Assembly (NCBI RefSeq): GCF_024722015.1
Contig: NZ_JANQBD010000022.1
Location: 1 to 64,000, forward strand
Direction of reading: 5' to 3'
Length of the DNA: 64,000 bases
From: Paenibacillus radicis (ex Xue et al. 2023)
GTDB lineage: Bacteria > Bacillota > Bacilli > Paenibacillales > NBRC-103111
Below the pieces are notes generated by a model. The model worked only from the letters and a program-made list of their open reading frames with translations, was not told the origin of the DNA and searched no databases. The translations under genes and the position numbers were made by a program. This document shows, piece after piece, positions 34,144 to 43,241 of this stretch; position 1 is the stretch's first letter, and each line of letters opens with the position of its first letter.

Positions 34144-34941
34144 ATGAAAATCGCTGTTTTCACAGACTTGCATTCGATTTCTCCCAAAGAACGCTTTACC
34201 GGTTTGCGTGAAAAAAGGAGTTTTTTTGCCGATGCATGGCCATCCTTTCAAAAGCTGAACAGCTTGCTGCATCAAGAAGCACCCGACCTAGCCATCTGCC
34301 TAGGGGATATGGTCGACTGGTACAGTGACGAAAACCGGGATTTCGCCATTGAATTATTAAACCAATTGCCATGCCGATGGCTGGCTGTACCGGGCAATCA
34401 TGATTATGAATCCTTTATCGAAGGAGCGGAAGGAATCCGTTCTATCTCAGCAGTGGAAGGTTATGAAGCGGCGGTGAAAGGGTGGAAGGAGCGCGGTATC
34501 GAGCTGCACAACCGCTACATAGACCTTGGGCATACCGGACTGGTGCTGCTCGACAGCGCCCGCAGCGGAGTTCCTGACGGCACGAAGGAATGGCTCGGGG
34601 AATTAAAGAGCCGACACTCTCGGCAGCTTCTGTTCACTCACGTACCTCTCGATGTACCGGAGACAAGAGAATATATCTTATCGGTAGATTCAACTCGCAA
34701 CTTAAATAAATACGTGCAAAGTCATTCCCCTTGGTTATACCAGGAAGGCCTTCAGCAAGAAATGAACCATATTTTCACTGGCCATCTTCATTTCCCCGGC
34801 GATCTCCAAGTAAGGGATACCGTCCGAATGCATATGCTGGGTATGTCTATTACTGATCTACGCCGACCTGAACGTCCAGCCTCCGCTTGTATCATAGAGC
34901 TTGAACATACTGCCATAGGGATACGCCGCATTTCATTGTAA
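34144..34941 (+). CDS. metallophosphoesterase of the calcineurin-like family
   Basis: A 265-residue cytosolic metal-dependent phosphoesterase. The motifs are in the usual order: FTDLH (D-x-H), GDMVDW (GD), VPGNHDYE (GNHD), FTHVPLD and FTGHLHFP (GHxH). Substrate may be a phosphodiester, a nucleotide or a phosphoprotein. ATG 34144 is preferred with GAGGTG close upstream; the in-frame ATG at 34132 is part of that region. It stands alone between the kinase region and the two-component operon. Confidence 0.88.
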   Translation: MKIAVFTDLHSISPKERFTGLREKRSFFADAWPSFQKLNSLLHQEAPDLAICLGDMVDWYSDENRDFAIELLNQLPCRWLAVPGNHDYESFIEGAEGIRSISAVEGYEAAVKGWKERGIELHNRYIDLGHTGLVLLDSARSGVPDGTKEWLGELKSRHSRQLLFTHVPLDVPETREYILSVDSTRNLNKYVQSHSPWLYQEGLQQEMNHIFTGHLHFPGDLQVRDTVRMHMLGMSITDLRRPERPASACIIELEHTAIGIRRISL

Positions 34942-35228
34942 TCATGGGGCGTAATCCCTTCCCTATTTCCCGCCTCTTCTTTTCTCAGCCATGAGATTGA
35001 GATACCTCTCCCTTTACCGACTAGTTAATCCGGCAATAAACGCATACACCCAATCTCCGAGCCCGATAGCCAGGTTACTTTACCGAGCGATTGCGGCTTT
35101 TCTACGTATTCCTCCTAAAACCCCTCTCCTTATTACGCTGATTCGTGATATGTTTACTCCTTTTTATGATAAAATAATCATAAGCTTGGCGACACCCATG
35201 TAAATCTACCTTGTAGATGGAGGAACTT

Positions 35229-37821
35229 GTGAACAAACAATCACTGCGGTTACATTTAACCATTACTTTTGCCATTATGGCCATGATACCTATCCTTGTG
35301 CTAGGCACTATTCAAGTGCTGCAAATTCGGAATATAACCAACGATTACAACAAAACGCAAAGCCAGACGACTTATCGGCTGGCTGACGCTGTTCAAACCT
35401 ATACCTACTACCATCGCAACGCAGTCGAAACTTTAGCCACAACGATCAGCGCATCGGGTCCCACCTTCCGGACGAGAGAAAGTCTGACCTCGAAGCTGCA
35501 ATCGGTCAAGGACAACCTGCCGGGCTTCAGCAGCCTGTATGTGGCCGACGCGAACGGAATTGTCTCCGCCCACTACCCGGAGCAGGGAGCCACACTGAGG
35601 CAGCAGTTATTCGGCTTGAATATGAGCAATCGCGATTATTTCATTAAGGTGAAAGCGACCGAAAAGACCACTATCTCTTCTCTGTTCCGTGGGCCAGAAA
35701 GTGGTAACGAGCCAGCTATCGTCATCGCAGCTCCCCTATACTCCGATCAAAAACAATTAGCCGGTATCGCTGTAGGCGTCCTTGATTTGCAACAAATCAA
35801 GCAGCTGGTCACGAAATACGACTACGGATCAGACGCTTATCCCGTCGTATTAGATCCTACCGACCGCGCCATCTATCATCCAGACAGAGAAATTACGAGC
35901 TCATTAGTTGATTTATCCGCCGAGGCGGTTGTTCAGGATGCCCAAGCAGCCGGACAAGGGTCCGGAAAATATCATTCAAGCATTAGCAAGCAAAGCGAGC
36001 TTATTACTTATACAACAATTAAAGATCTCGGATGGACTGTATGGGTAAGCCGTTCTTACACATCGGTTAATGCCGCTTTTTCCGACTCTATGCAAACCAC
36101 ACTTATTCTGCTCGTGCTTACACTTGTCATAACCGTTATTGTGGGCAACCTATTAGCCAAACGGTTCAACAACACCATTCATTTATTAGTAGGCTATACT
36201 CGAAAGCTGGCTGATGGAGTTTTTGAAGAACCTCAGCGAGACATGACGCCATCCTGGGGAGTCCCTTATGAGCTCGATATGCTGGCTAATCATTTCTTTC
36301 GAATGGCCGAGCAAATTAAAGAAAATCAAAGAGCCTTAATAGAGCTTAATGCCCAGCTGGAGAACCGCGTGACAGAACGTACCCGAAGCTTGCTGCGAAA
36401 AAATCAGGAGCTGGAAATTGTTAATGTCCTGCTAACGCCAGCCATGCCCAATCAGGAAACCAATAGAATGATCGATGAAAGCATGCGGCAGCTGCGCAAT
36501 CTGATTGGCGTTGAAGTCCGGCTGCGTCTCTATCCTTACCCGTCAACCGACCTGGATCAGAAGAATGCTGCAGCCGCGGTTATTCCTGTCAATTCCGGTA
36601 ATTCACCACTCGGTGAGCTGGCTATTTTCAATAGCAGCGGCGCTGCTTTACCGGAGAATGACCGAAAGTTTCTGCACACCTTTTCCAATACGATTGCAGT
36701 TATTATACAAAATGACATCCTGGTTAGTCGCCTCCGGCATGAGTACGCCTCTTTAAATGCGGTATTTGAAAGCATGTCCGATGCTATTGTTCTAATAGGT
36801 ATTCAGCAAAATGTCGTGTACGCCAACCGCAGGATGACCGAAATGTTCGCCATCCCGACGCAGGAATTGCTGTCCATGACCGAAGAAGGGCTGTTCGGCG
36901 AAATTGCCGCCAAGCTGTCGGGCTCCCATGAAGAATGGACCCATCTGACTTCCAAGCAGCAAATTCAAGCTACATTGAAAATCCGCGGTGATAGCGGCAA
37001 AGAACGGTTTATTCTCGTTTCCGCTTTTCAAGCGGCGGGTGATGAACGGATTTTTGGCAGAGGCTATGTATGGCGTGATATTACCAAGGAACATGAGATT
37101 GATGCGCTGAAGAACGATCTCATTTCCCTGGCATCCCACGAATTCAAAACGCCAATAACCAGTATTAGAGGTGGCGTAGAAACGCTCCTGCGTAAGGACG
37201 CCGAATGGGAGGAGAGCTTCAAGAGAGAACTGCTGGAAGGAATCCATGAGGATATTGGGCGTATCCAGAATCTGATCGATGAATGGCTCGACATCTCCAA
37301 GATTGATGCAGGCGCTATGCGGGTTAATCGTCAGCCTCTCCGTGTGGGGGCGGTAATTGATAACGCCATACACCGTTTGCCGCAGCATGCCGCTTTTGCC
37401 AATACCGAATTCGATATCCAACTAAGCAGCGACCTGCCGCTTATTTACGCCGACAAGCTTCGTATGGAGCAGGTATTGGTCAATTTATTCACTAACGCTA
37501 TCCAGTATAATGATAATAAAAAGCCGTTCCTGCGAATTATGGCTGAAGCCGATGAAGCTATGGTTCATATTCTCATCGAGGACAACGGAATTGGCATTGC
37601 AGAAAATCATTTGGATCACATATTCGACCGATTTTACCGAGTGGATGTCTCAGCGAGCCGCCAAACAGGGGGAACCGGATTGGGTCTCGCGATATGCAAA
37701 GGAATAATGGAAGCACATGGAGGCCGGATTCAAGTGCGGAGCACGCCAGGGGCGGGAAGCACCTTCATCATTTCCATACCGGCATTCAGCGCTAAAGAGG
37801 GGGAAGACGATGAAAAAGCAT
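35229..37821 (+). CDS. membrane sensor histidine kinase with Cache, HAMP and PAS domains
   Basis: About 864 residues. GTG 35229 is chosen for GGAGG five bases upstream; an in-frame ATG at 35217 precedes that site. Order: transmembrane helix near 10-30, an extracellular double-Cache sensor (about 35-285, with FSSLYVADANGIVSAHYP and YDYGSDAYPVVLDPTDRAIYHP), a second helix (about 292-315), HAMP, a GAF-like segment, a PAS domain (about 510-620), HisKA with phospho-acceptor His637 (ASHEFKTP) and an ATPase domain (NLFTNAIQYND; DNGIGI; GGTGLGLAI). The gene end overlaps the response regulator by 12 bases. The likely ligand is a small organic molecule; it cannot be named. Confidence 0.93.
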
Positions 37822-38529
37822 AAAATCATGATCGTGGACGATGAACCTAAAATTTTACGATTTATTGCGGCTAATTTAAAGTCGTTAGGCCATGAAACGC
37901 TGACCTGCTCTAATGGCCCCGAGGCGCTTGAAGCGATTGACGGCTTCGATCCCGATCTGCTGCTGCTTGATATCATGATGCCCGGCATGGATGGATTTCA
38001 AGCGCTGCAGAGACTTCGCAGCTTCTCGAATGTTCCGGTTATTATATTAACCGCCCGTAGTGACTCCAGCGATAAAGTACAGGGATTAAATTTAGGTGCG
38101 GACGATTATTTAACCAAGCCTTTTTCCCTCGATGAATTGTTTGCGAGAGTAAATGCCGTGCTGCGCAGACTGGATGGCCGAACCCATATCCACACCTCGG
38201 CAGCAAGCGAAATTCGAACGGGCACCCTTACTGTCAACCTCGCCCAGAGGCGCACTTGGCTGAAGGACGCGGAAATTAAATTTACCGAAACCGAATATAA
38301 CTTGTTTGTTCTGCTCATTCAGAACGCCGGTAAAGTCATGACGCATGAGCAGCTGCTAAGCGAAGTCTGGGGAAGCGAATACCGAGACGACGTAGAATAT
38401 TTGCGTGTAGCCATCGCACGGATACGACAAAAAATTAAACATATCGAGAACAAGCTTGATGTAATCATCACGTACCCCGGCGTTGGTTATATGGCCCAAA
38501 TGAAAGAAGAAGAAACCATCTCTCACTAA
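37810..38529 (+). CDS. OmpR/PhoB-family response regulator
   Basis: A 239-residue regulator. The receiver domain has the acidic pair Asp10-Asp11, phospho-acceptor Asp54 (LLLDIMMPGMDG) and the conserved Lys in TKPF. The winged-helix C-terminal domain reads FTETEYNLFVLLIQNAGKVMTHEQLLSEVWG. It overlaps the histidine kinase gene, so the two form a cognate pair. ATG 37810 is preceded by GAGGGGG. Targets are not evident; a terminator overlapping its own stop codon ends the unit. Confidence 0.93.
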   Translation: MKKHKIMIVDDEPKILRFIAANLKSLGHETLTCSNGPEALEAIDGFDPDLLLLDIMMPGMDGFQALQRLRSFSNVPVIILTARSDSSDKVQGLNLGADDYLTKPFSLDELFARVNAVLRRLDGRTHIHTSAASEIRTGTLTVNLAQRRTWLKDAEIKFTETEYNLFVLLIQNAGKVMTHEQLLSEVWGSEYRDDVEYLRVAIARIRQKIKHIENKLDVIITYPGVGYMAQMKEEETISH

Positions 38530-38549
38530 TTGTGAAGGATGGTTTCTTT
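38511..38549 (+). terminator. intrinsic terminator of the two-component operon
   Basis: GAAACCATC and CTCAC pair with GTGA and GATGGTTTC around TAAT, then T residues follow. The left arm lies in the last codons of the response regulator gene. Confidence 0.75.
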
Positions 38550-38563
38550 GTACGCAGTCCACA

Positions 38564-39727
38564 TCAATTCGGGATAATCTCAATATCCAACGGGTAATCA
38601 GAAACAGTTATCTCCTTTGTGGAGCCTGTTGAAAGATCAACAATTGTTAACCCGTCCCAACCTGTATCGGCAAAGGTTACACCTCCCGTGAGATAGGCCC
38701 ACCGGCCATCAGGGCTGCTCGCTACCATTTGATGCACACGATTTAAAGGGATAATCTGCTCAGCCATCGTCGCTACATCCAATACGGTCAGATTCGGCTT
38801 ACCGGTCGCACTGCCGGCGGCGCCGTTTCCTACGATAAGGAGCTTTTTCCCATCCTGGGTTAGAGCCAAACCTTCTTGATGGGTGTTACCAGTCAATGGC
38901 TGTGTCTCATATTCTCCAGTCTTTGGATCAAGTATTACAAGCCCGCGTCCTTGGTACGGAAGCAATAGTCGTCCGTCCTCACGAACAACCGCATAGTGAG
39001 GCTTCTCGAAGCCACCCCTGCCAAACGGGGCAACATCCAGCTTGTGCGTGCTGAGAGCTGCCGGGTTCACGGCTGTTACCGAATAAGAATCATGATCTAT
39101 AGTATAAACCTCATGGCCATCCTTGCTTACAACTACATCAAAAGGCCGAATTCCAACAGGTACTGAACCGACAATGACTAGCTTCTCCGTGTCCAGAATC
39201 TCAAGCTGGCTGGGCTTGCCCTTCAAGTAAACGCCTACGTATACATAACGTCCATCCGGAGAAACCGCGATACCCATACCGCCCGGACGGTACTCACCAT
39301 ATTGAACAGGCCCAATCTGGGATTGATAAGGGATTAAAGCGAGCCGCTTGCGCTGCTTAGTATCAACGACTGCAATCCCTTCTGCAGTAGAGATATAAGC
39401 TGTGCCGCTGCTTGCTAAAGCGATTCCGAAGGGGGATTTACCAACATCGAGCTTATCCTGCGTTCCCTTCTCCGGGTCCAAAAAGGAGATATATCCGCTT
39501 GCGGAGTTTGTTAGCAGAAGGTTAAAGGATTGCGATTTCACTGAAGCATTATTGTCCACTTTCGGCGCTTGCGCGGCTTCAACTGTCGATGAATTGGGCA
39601 GCATTGCTGCCGTCGGTCGCGGCTCTGAAGACGCCTCTGCGCCAGACTTCAATTGGCAGCCCGCCAACACTATAATTAGCCCAATTGCGGCTATTGTGCA
39701 AGTGATTTTGATTGTTTTGCACCGCAT
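38564..39727 (-). CDS. YVTN/YncE-like beta-propeller lipoprotein
   Basis: A 387-residue secreted lipoprotein. The lipobox is LAGC at about 21-24. After a Ser/Pro-rich linker there are about seven propeller blades with YVTN-like repeats, for example AVSPDGRYVYVGVYL, VVSKDGHEVYTIDHD, ALTQDGKKLLIVGNG and ASSPDGRWAYLTGGV. Such propellers usually bind ligands or proteins outside the membrane and few have known enzymatic roles. It follows the SLH gene in the same direction, separated by a hairpin at 39773-39814. GTGAGGTG lies upstream of the start. Confidence 0.85.
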   Translation of the reverse strand: MRCKTIKITCTIAAIGLIIVLAGCQLKSGAEASSEPRPTAAMLPNSSTVEAAQAPKVDNNASVKSQSFNLLLTNSASGYISFLDPEKGTQDKLDVGKSPFGIALASSGTAYISTAEGIAVVDTKQRKRLALIPYQSQIGPVQYGEYRPGGMGIAVSPDGRYVYVGVYLKGKPSQLEILDTEKLVIVGSVPVGIRPFDVVVSKDGHEVYTIDHDSYSVTAVNPAALSTHKLDVAPFGRGGFEKPHYAVVREDGRLLLPYQGRGLVILDPKTGEYETQPLTGNTHQEGLALTQDGKKLLIVGNGAAGSATGKPNLTVLDVATMAEQIIPLNRVHQMVASSPDGRWAYLTGGVTFADTGWDGLTIVDLSTGSTKEITVSDYPLDIEIIPN

Positions 39728-39772
39728 TCTTATTATTCACCTCACCATAAAAAGTATGATATGAAAAATGAC

Positions 39773-39814
39773 AAGAGGAAAGCATCCCTGGCTTCCATGG
39801 GTCACTTTCCTCTT
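39773..39814 (-). terminator. possible terminator of the SLH protein gene
   Basis: AAGAGGAAAG pairs with CTTTCCTCTT around a 22-base loop. On the minus strand GTCATTTTTC follows, so the T tract is imperfect. Confidence 0.5.
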
Positions 39815-39831
39815 AATCCTTACCCTGCTTC

Positions 39832-41316
39832 TTATTTAGCCGTTACTGTAACAGCATTGGCTGTCGCCCATTTCCCCTGCGGAGCTACTGTGTACGTAGT
39901 GCCTGGAACCAGCTTGCCGCCATTCTGGATATCAAAGGTTCCTGTTGCCCCTTTACGGCTTGTCAGCTTGTATTGAGCCGTTAGCGGCGCTCCATTCAAA
40001 GGTGTCAGCGTAATGCTGCGCACTGCGAATAACTCGTCCTTCGGATCCTGCGCCAATGTCACATCAAGCGATGTTTCGCTCACTTGCTGCGCCGATTGAA
40101 TAGCTAGCGGCCCGATTTCTTTGGCCGTGAAAGTTGGATTCGCCAATGTCGCCCAATCCGAAGTTACCGTGTACTTCACGCCCGGCTTGAAGACTTCACC
40201 GTTAGGCAGGCGGAATTTCGGAGCTTGTCTGCCGTCTGTTGCCTGTGTAAACAATACATAGCTCGCTGTCATCGTTTCTCCGCCTTCAGGTGTAATGTAC
40301 ACCTGCTTGTCTCTCATCGATGAAAGAATTTTATACGACTTACCGTTATTCATATTGTTATCATCGACAACGAAGGCTCCCTTGCGTGCAGCGCTGTATG
40401 CCGCGACTACATAACCGTAATCCGCCACACCGTCCTCAAGGCTGGATTCAATCTCGAACGTATCATAGGAAACCTGCTGACCTGATCTCAAAGCAAGCTT
40501 CTCCGTATTAGCTTCGAACGTTCCAGCGGCCTGACCTTTATAAGATAAGGAATACTTAGTTCCTGCCTTCTGAGGCGAAACCGGCACAATATAGGTCGCT
40601 GTTGCCCCTGATTTCAGCTGTGGAATATTAAGAACGGTAAGCCCGTTATCGAATACAAAGTTTTGTTTCGCTTTGTCTACGTCGATATCTTCTTTAGGAA
40701 GCGGAGCCGAGAAGGTCACTTGCAGCGTGATAGCATTCAAATTTTTGATGCTGGTCACTTGAACCGGAGCCAGTTGCTGCGCCGCATGCACGAGCATTGC
40801 CACTTCGCCGCGGGAAGCCAATTTGCCCGTTGCAAATGCTGTGCCCATCAATCCTTTTACTTTACTCGTATCCACTTTAAGAACTGAAGCTACAATTTCA
40901 ACAAGCTGCTCATGCGTAACAGAATTATTAGGGCTAAAGCTGGTTCCTTCACCTTTCATTGCACCCGCATTAACCATAGCGGTAACGTAAGAGGCATACC
41001 AGGCACTATCCGCTACATCAGTGAAAGTATTCTTCTTTGCCTGGTTTTGATCCACATGAAGGGCTAGTGTTACAATCTTGGCCAATTCCGCCCGAGTTAC
41101 ATTCTGATTAGGTTTAAATTGAGTATCGCTAAATCCTGATATTACATTTTGTTTGGCCATTTCTTCAATGGCTGTTTTATAAGGTGCCGCTGCTCCATCA
41201 ATATCCATAAAGTTAGCTGCCGCCGATACTTGTAACACATTAAAAGGAATAACGGAAGAAAAGCCTACTGCTGCTGTAATCGCCAATGCTGCGAATGCCT
41301 TTTTACTTTTTATCAT
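39832..41316 (-). CDS. SLH-domain surface protein with beta-sandwich modules
   Basis: About 494 residues with a signal peptide (cleavage near VSAAANF, about residue 34). N-terminal SLH repeats follow: one clear (about 35-90, FMDIDGAAAPYKTAIEEM to RAELAKIVTLAL), a second (about 95-150, FTDVADSAWYASYV) and a degenerate third (about 150-180). The rest (about 185-494) is rich in beta strands and looks like three Ig- or SlpA-like sandwich modules; no enzyme motif is seen. It is probably a structural or binding S-layer-associated protein. ATG 41316 with GGGAGAG upstream is preferred over 41340. Confidence 0.85.
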   Translation of the reverse strand: MIKSKKAFAALAITAAVGFSSVIPFNVLQVSAAANFMDIDGAAAPYKTAIEEMAKQNVISGFSDTQFKPNQNVTRAELAKIVTLALHVDQNQAKKNTFTDVADSAWYASYVTAMVNAGAMKGEGTSFSPNNSVTHEQLVEIVASVLKVDTSKVKGLMGTAFATGKLASRGEVAMLVHAAQQLAPVQVTSIKNLNAITLQVTFSAPLPKEDIDVDKAKQNFVFDNGLTVLNIPQLKSGATATYIVPVSPQKAGTKYSLSYKGQAAGTFEANTEKLALRSGQQVSYDTFEIESSLEDGVADYGYVVAAYSAARKGAFVVDDNNMNNGKSYKILSSMRDKQVYITPEGGETMTASYVLFTQATDGRQAPKFRLPNGEVFKPGVKYTVTSDWATLANPTFTAKEIGPLAIQSAQQVSETSLDVTLAQDPKDELFAVRSITLTPLNGAPLTAQYKLTSRKGATGTFDIQNGGKLVPGTTYTVAPQGKWATANAVTVTAK

Positions 41317-41587
41317 ATAAGATCTCTCCCTTGGATTCATATGGTGTTGCTTAATGAATAACTCTAAAATTAGAATACTCGTTCAAGCATTACAATCGAA
41401 TAAAATACCACTCAAAAACATTAAAAAAACATAACAATCCATAAAGAATCCTTACGGCCAAGGACACTCAGATTGCAAAATGGGAAGGTAGCCATGAACA
41501 AATAGGCCACCCACTCTCTAGTTAATAGAAAATGGCTGGCTTTATTAATTCTCAAAAATAATATGGTTTTATGCTGCTTATTCAGCG

Positions 41588-42520
41588 TTACAAATCCTCA
41601 AAAGCCAACTTCAAGCTATCCTGGGTCGCTGCCACCAAAACATCATCTTGTTGATCATATCCGTATAATAGTAAAAGAAGCGATATATGAATCGATCGAA
41701 ACCTGGCTAATTTCAAGGTGGACTCCTCTGTTTCTCCGTAAATGCTAAAGAACAAACTTCTGCCCTCCGGAGGCAGGTAGCTGTAGACGAACGAAAGATC
41801 AACAGCCGGATCGCCGGTATGCACATCCCCCCAGTCAATAACTCCTGAAATGATATGGTTCTCATCTACGAGCACGTTACGGATATGAAGGTCTCCATGC
41901 ACGAGGCATTTGGGAGGGCTGCCGGTTCCGCTATTATCGCCGCCCCCATCTCTTAAAGAACTTAGAAAGCTATCCAGCACACGTCGATCCCTCGACAAGC
42001 CTAGCTCCATTGCTTTATTCATATTGCTATCCACCTGGCTTAATCTTTTGGCAAGATCCAACCTCCCCAGCAGGTCGTTCTGTACACCCAGTTCCTTCGC
42101 CTTCTCCACCGGAAAACGATGCAAGATGCTTAAAAATTGTGCAAGCGGACGCGCTGACTGCATTCGTTGATCTACTGTAGCCGCTCCCGGCGATTCGCCT
42201 TCTATAAACCGATATCCTACAAATGGCCACGAATACCTTTCCTCAGGCTTTCCGAAAAATACTGGTTCAGATACCATTAGAGGAAGTCCCAACGAGAAAA
42301 GATGCGGCAGCAGCGCACACTCAACCAGCAGCAAATCAACCGCAATAGAGCGTCGGGGAAAACGAAATACATACTGTTGATTGACTTGATAAACCGTGTT
42401 GTCAAAGCCTTCGCCGATAAGCTTGATCGTTAATGGAACAAGCTCAGGGAATTGCTTGCTGATTAATTCTAACGCTACGTCATTGGTTACAATCTGCTCC
42501 GCAGCCCAAGGCTTGGCCAA
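41588..42520 (-). CDS. aminoglycoside/macrolide phosphotransferase family protein
   Basis: A 310-residue cytosolic kinase-like enzyme of the APH family. The ATP-binding loop is GEGFDNTVYQV near residue 37, the Lys equivalent appears as Arg in YVFRFPR, the catalytic loop is LVHGDLHIRNVLV (Asp near 223) and the metal Asp is in GVIDWGDVHTGDPAVDLS. Macrolide 2'-phosphotransferases and many uncharacterised sugar or amine kinases share this pattern, so resistance is possible but not shown. The start codon is TTG at 42520 with GGAG nine bases upstream. Confidence 0.82.
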   Translation of the reverse strand: MAKPWAAEQIVTNDVALELISKQFPELVPLTIKLIGEGFDNTVYQVNQQYVFRFPRRSIAVDLLLVECALLPHLFSLGLPLMVSEPVFFGKPEERYSWPFVGYRFIEGESPGAATVDQRMQSARPLAQFLSILHRFPVEKAKELGVQNDLLGRLDLAKRLSQVDSNMNKAMELGLSRDRRVLDSFLSSLRDGGGDNSGTGSPPKCLVHGDLHIRNVLVDENHIISGVIDWGDVHTGDPAVDLSFVYSYLPPEGRSLFFSIYGETEESTLKLARFRSIHISLLLLLYGYDQQDDVLVAATQDSLKLAFEDL

Positions 42521-42745
42521 TTACTTCAGCTCCATTCTTAACATATTCTCTATAATACCTCTGTTAGCCCGTTCCAAACAACGATTTAGCAGCATAAATC
42601 AACAGATAACGAAGTCTCAGAAAATTGAAGAAATAAATGGAATATTCGTCATACGAATCCATTTGGAATCGTATACATATACCGATCATCCCATTCAGAT
42701 CACAACCCATTGAAGACCCCATTTTTCCCAAAATGGGAGGCCAAA

Positions 42746-43051
42746 ATGAATAAGGTGGTGTTTTTCATGGTAATGTTACTGTTGGTGCTGGTTGTCGCAG
42801 GGATCATTGTATGGTTAGTTATCCGAAACAACGCGAAGTGGAAAACGATTGAGGCCGGTACTGCCAATGCGGTGGCAGAGATTGAGGCGAAGCACGCTTT
42901 TCTAAAGTCTAATCAAGTAAAGAGCCGCATCCGCTCCTCGGATACGATGGGTGCCGTCCAAGGATCTGGCCACGGTTCTATAAAACTCGAAGTACCCGAG
43001 AAATATGTCGATCAGGCCATCGCTTTGATCGCAAATAATTTTAAAGAATGA
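42746..43051 (+). CDS. small membrane protein with DUF2007-like soluble part
   Basis: A 101-residue protein with an N-terminal transmembrane helix (about 3-27, VVFFMVMLLLVLVVAGIIVWLV) and a soluble segment. It includes AFLKSNQVKSRI and KLEVPEKYVDQAIALIANN, which resembles the DUF2007 signal-transducing fold. The strong site GGGAGG lies five bases before ATG 42746. No partner is evident; it stands alone between the phosphotransferase and the LuxR regulator. Confidence 0.65.
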   Translation: MNKVVFFMVMLLLVLVVAGIIVWLVIRNNAKWKTIEAGTANAVAEIEAKHAFLKSNQVKSRIRSSDTMGAVQGSGHGSIKLEVPEKYVDQAIALIANNFKE

Positions 43052-43143
43052 CGGATACAAGGCGCCGTCCACAATGATGAATGCGTTTATCTAGATTGAA
43101 CGGCGAAGCAAGGTGTATAGTCTCATACCTCCTATTCCACTTA

Positions 43144-43180
43144 AAGAGCCTCCGCAGGAAAAATCTGCAGAGGCTTTTTG
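43144..43180. terminator. bidirectional intrinsic terminator
   Basis: AAAGAGCCTC and GCAG pair with CTGC and GAGGCTTTTT around a short A-rich loop. It separates the convergent small membrane protein and LuxR genes. Confidence 0.8.
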
Positions 43181-43241
43181 CCGCGCTGATGCTATTACCT
43201 TCTCCATTCAGGCGCCAAAAGCAGCTCCATCTTTTAACCAA

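Noticed and set aside
34991..35203. 70-residue plus-strand frame upstream of the histidine kinase
   Set aside because: No ribosome site, no motif, and position in a promoter region.
36792..37421. 209-residue minus-strand open frame
   Set aside because: It is antisense to the PAS and HisKA region of the histidine kinase, and its sequence shows no family traits.
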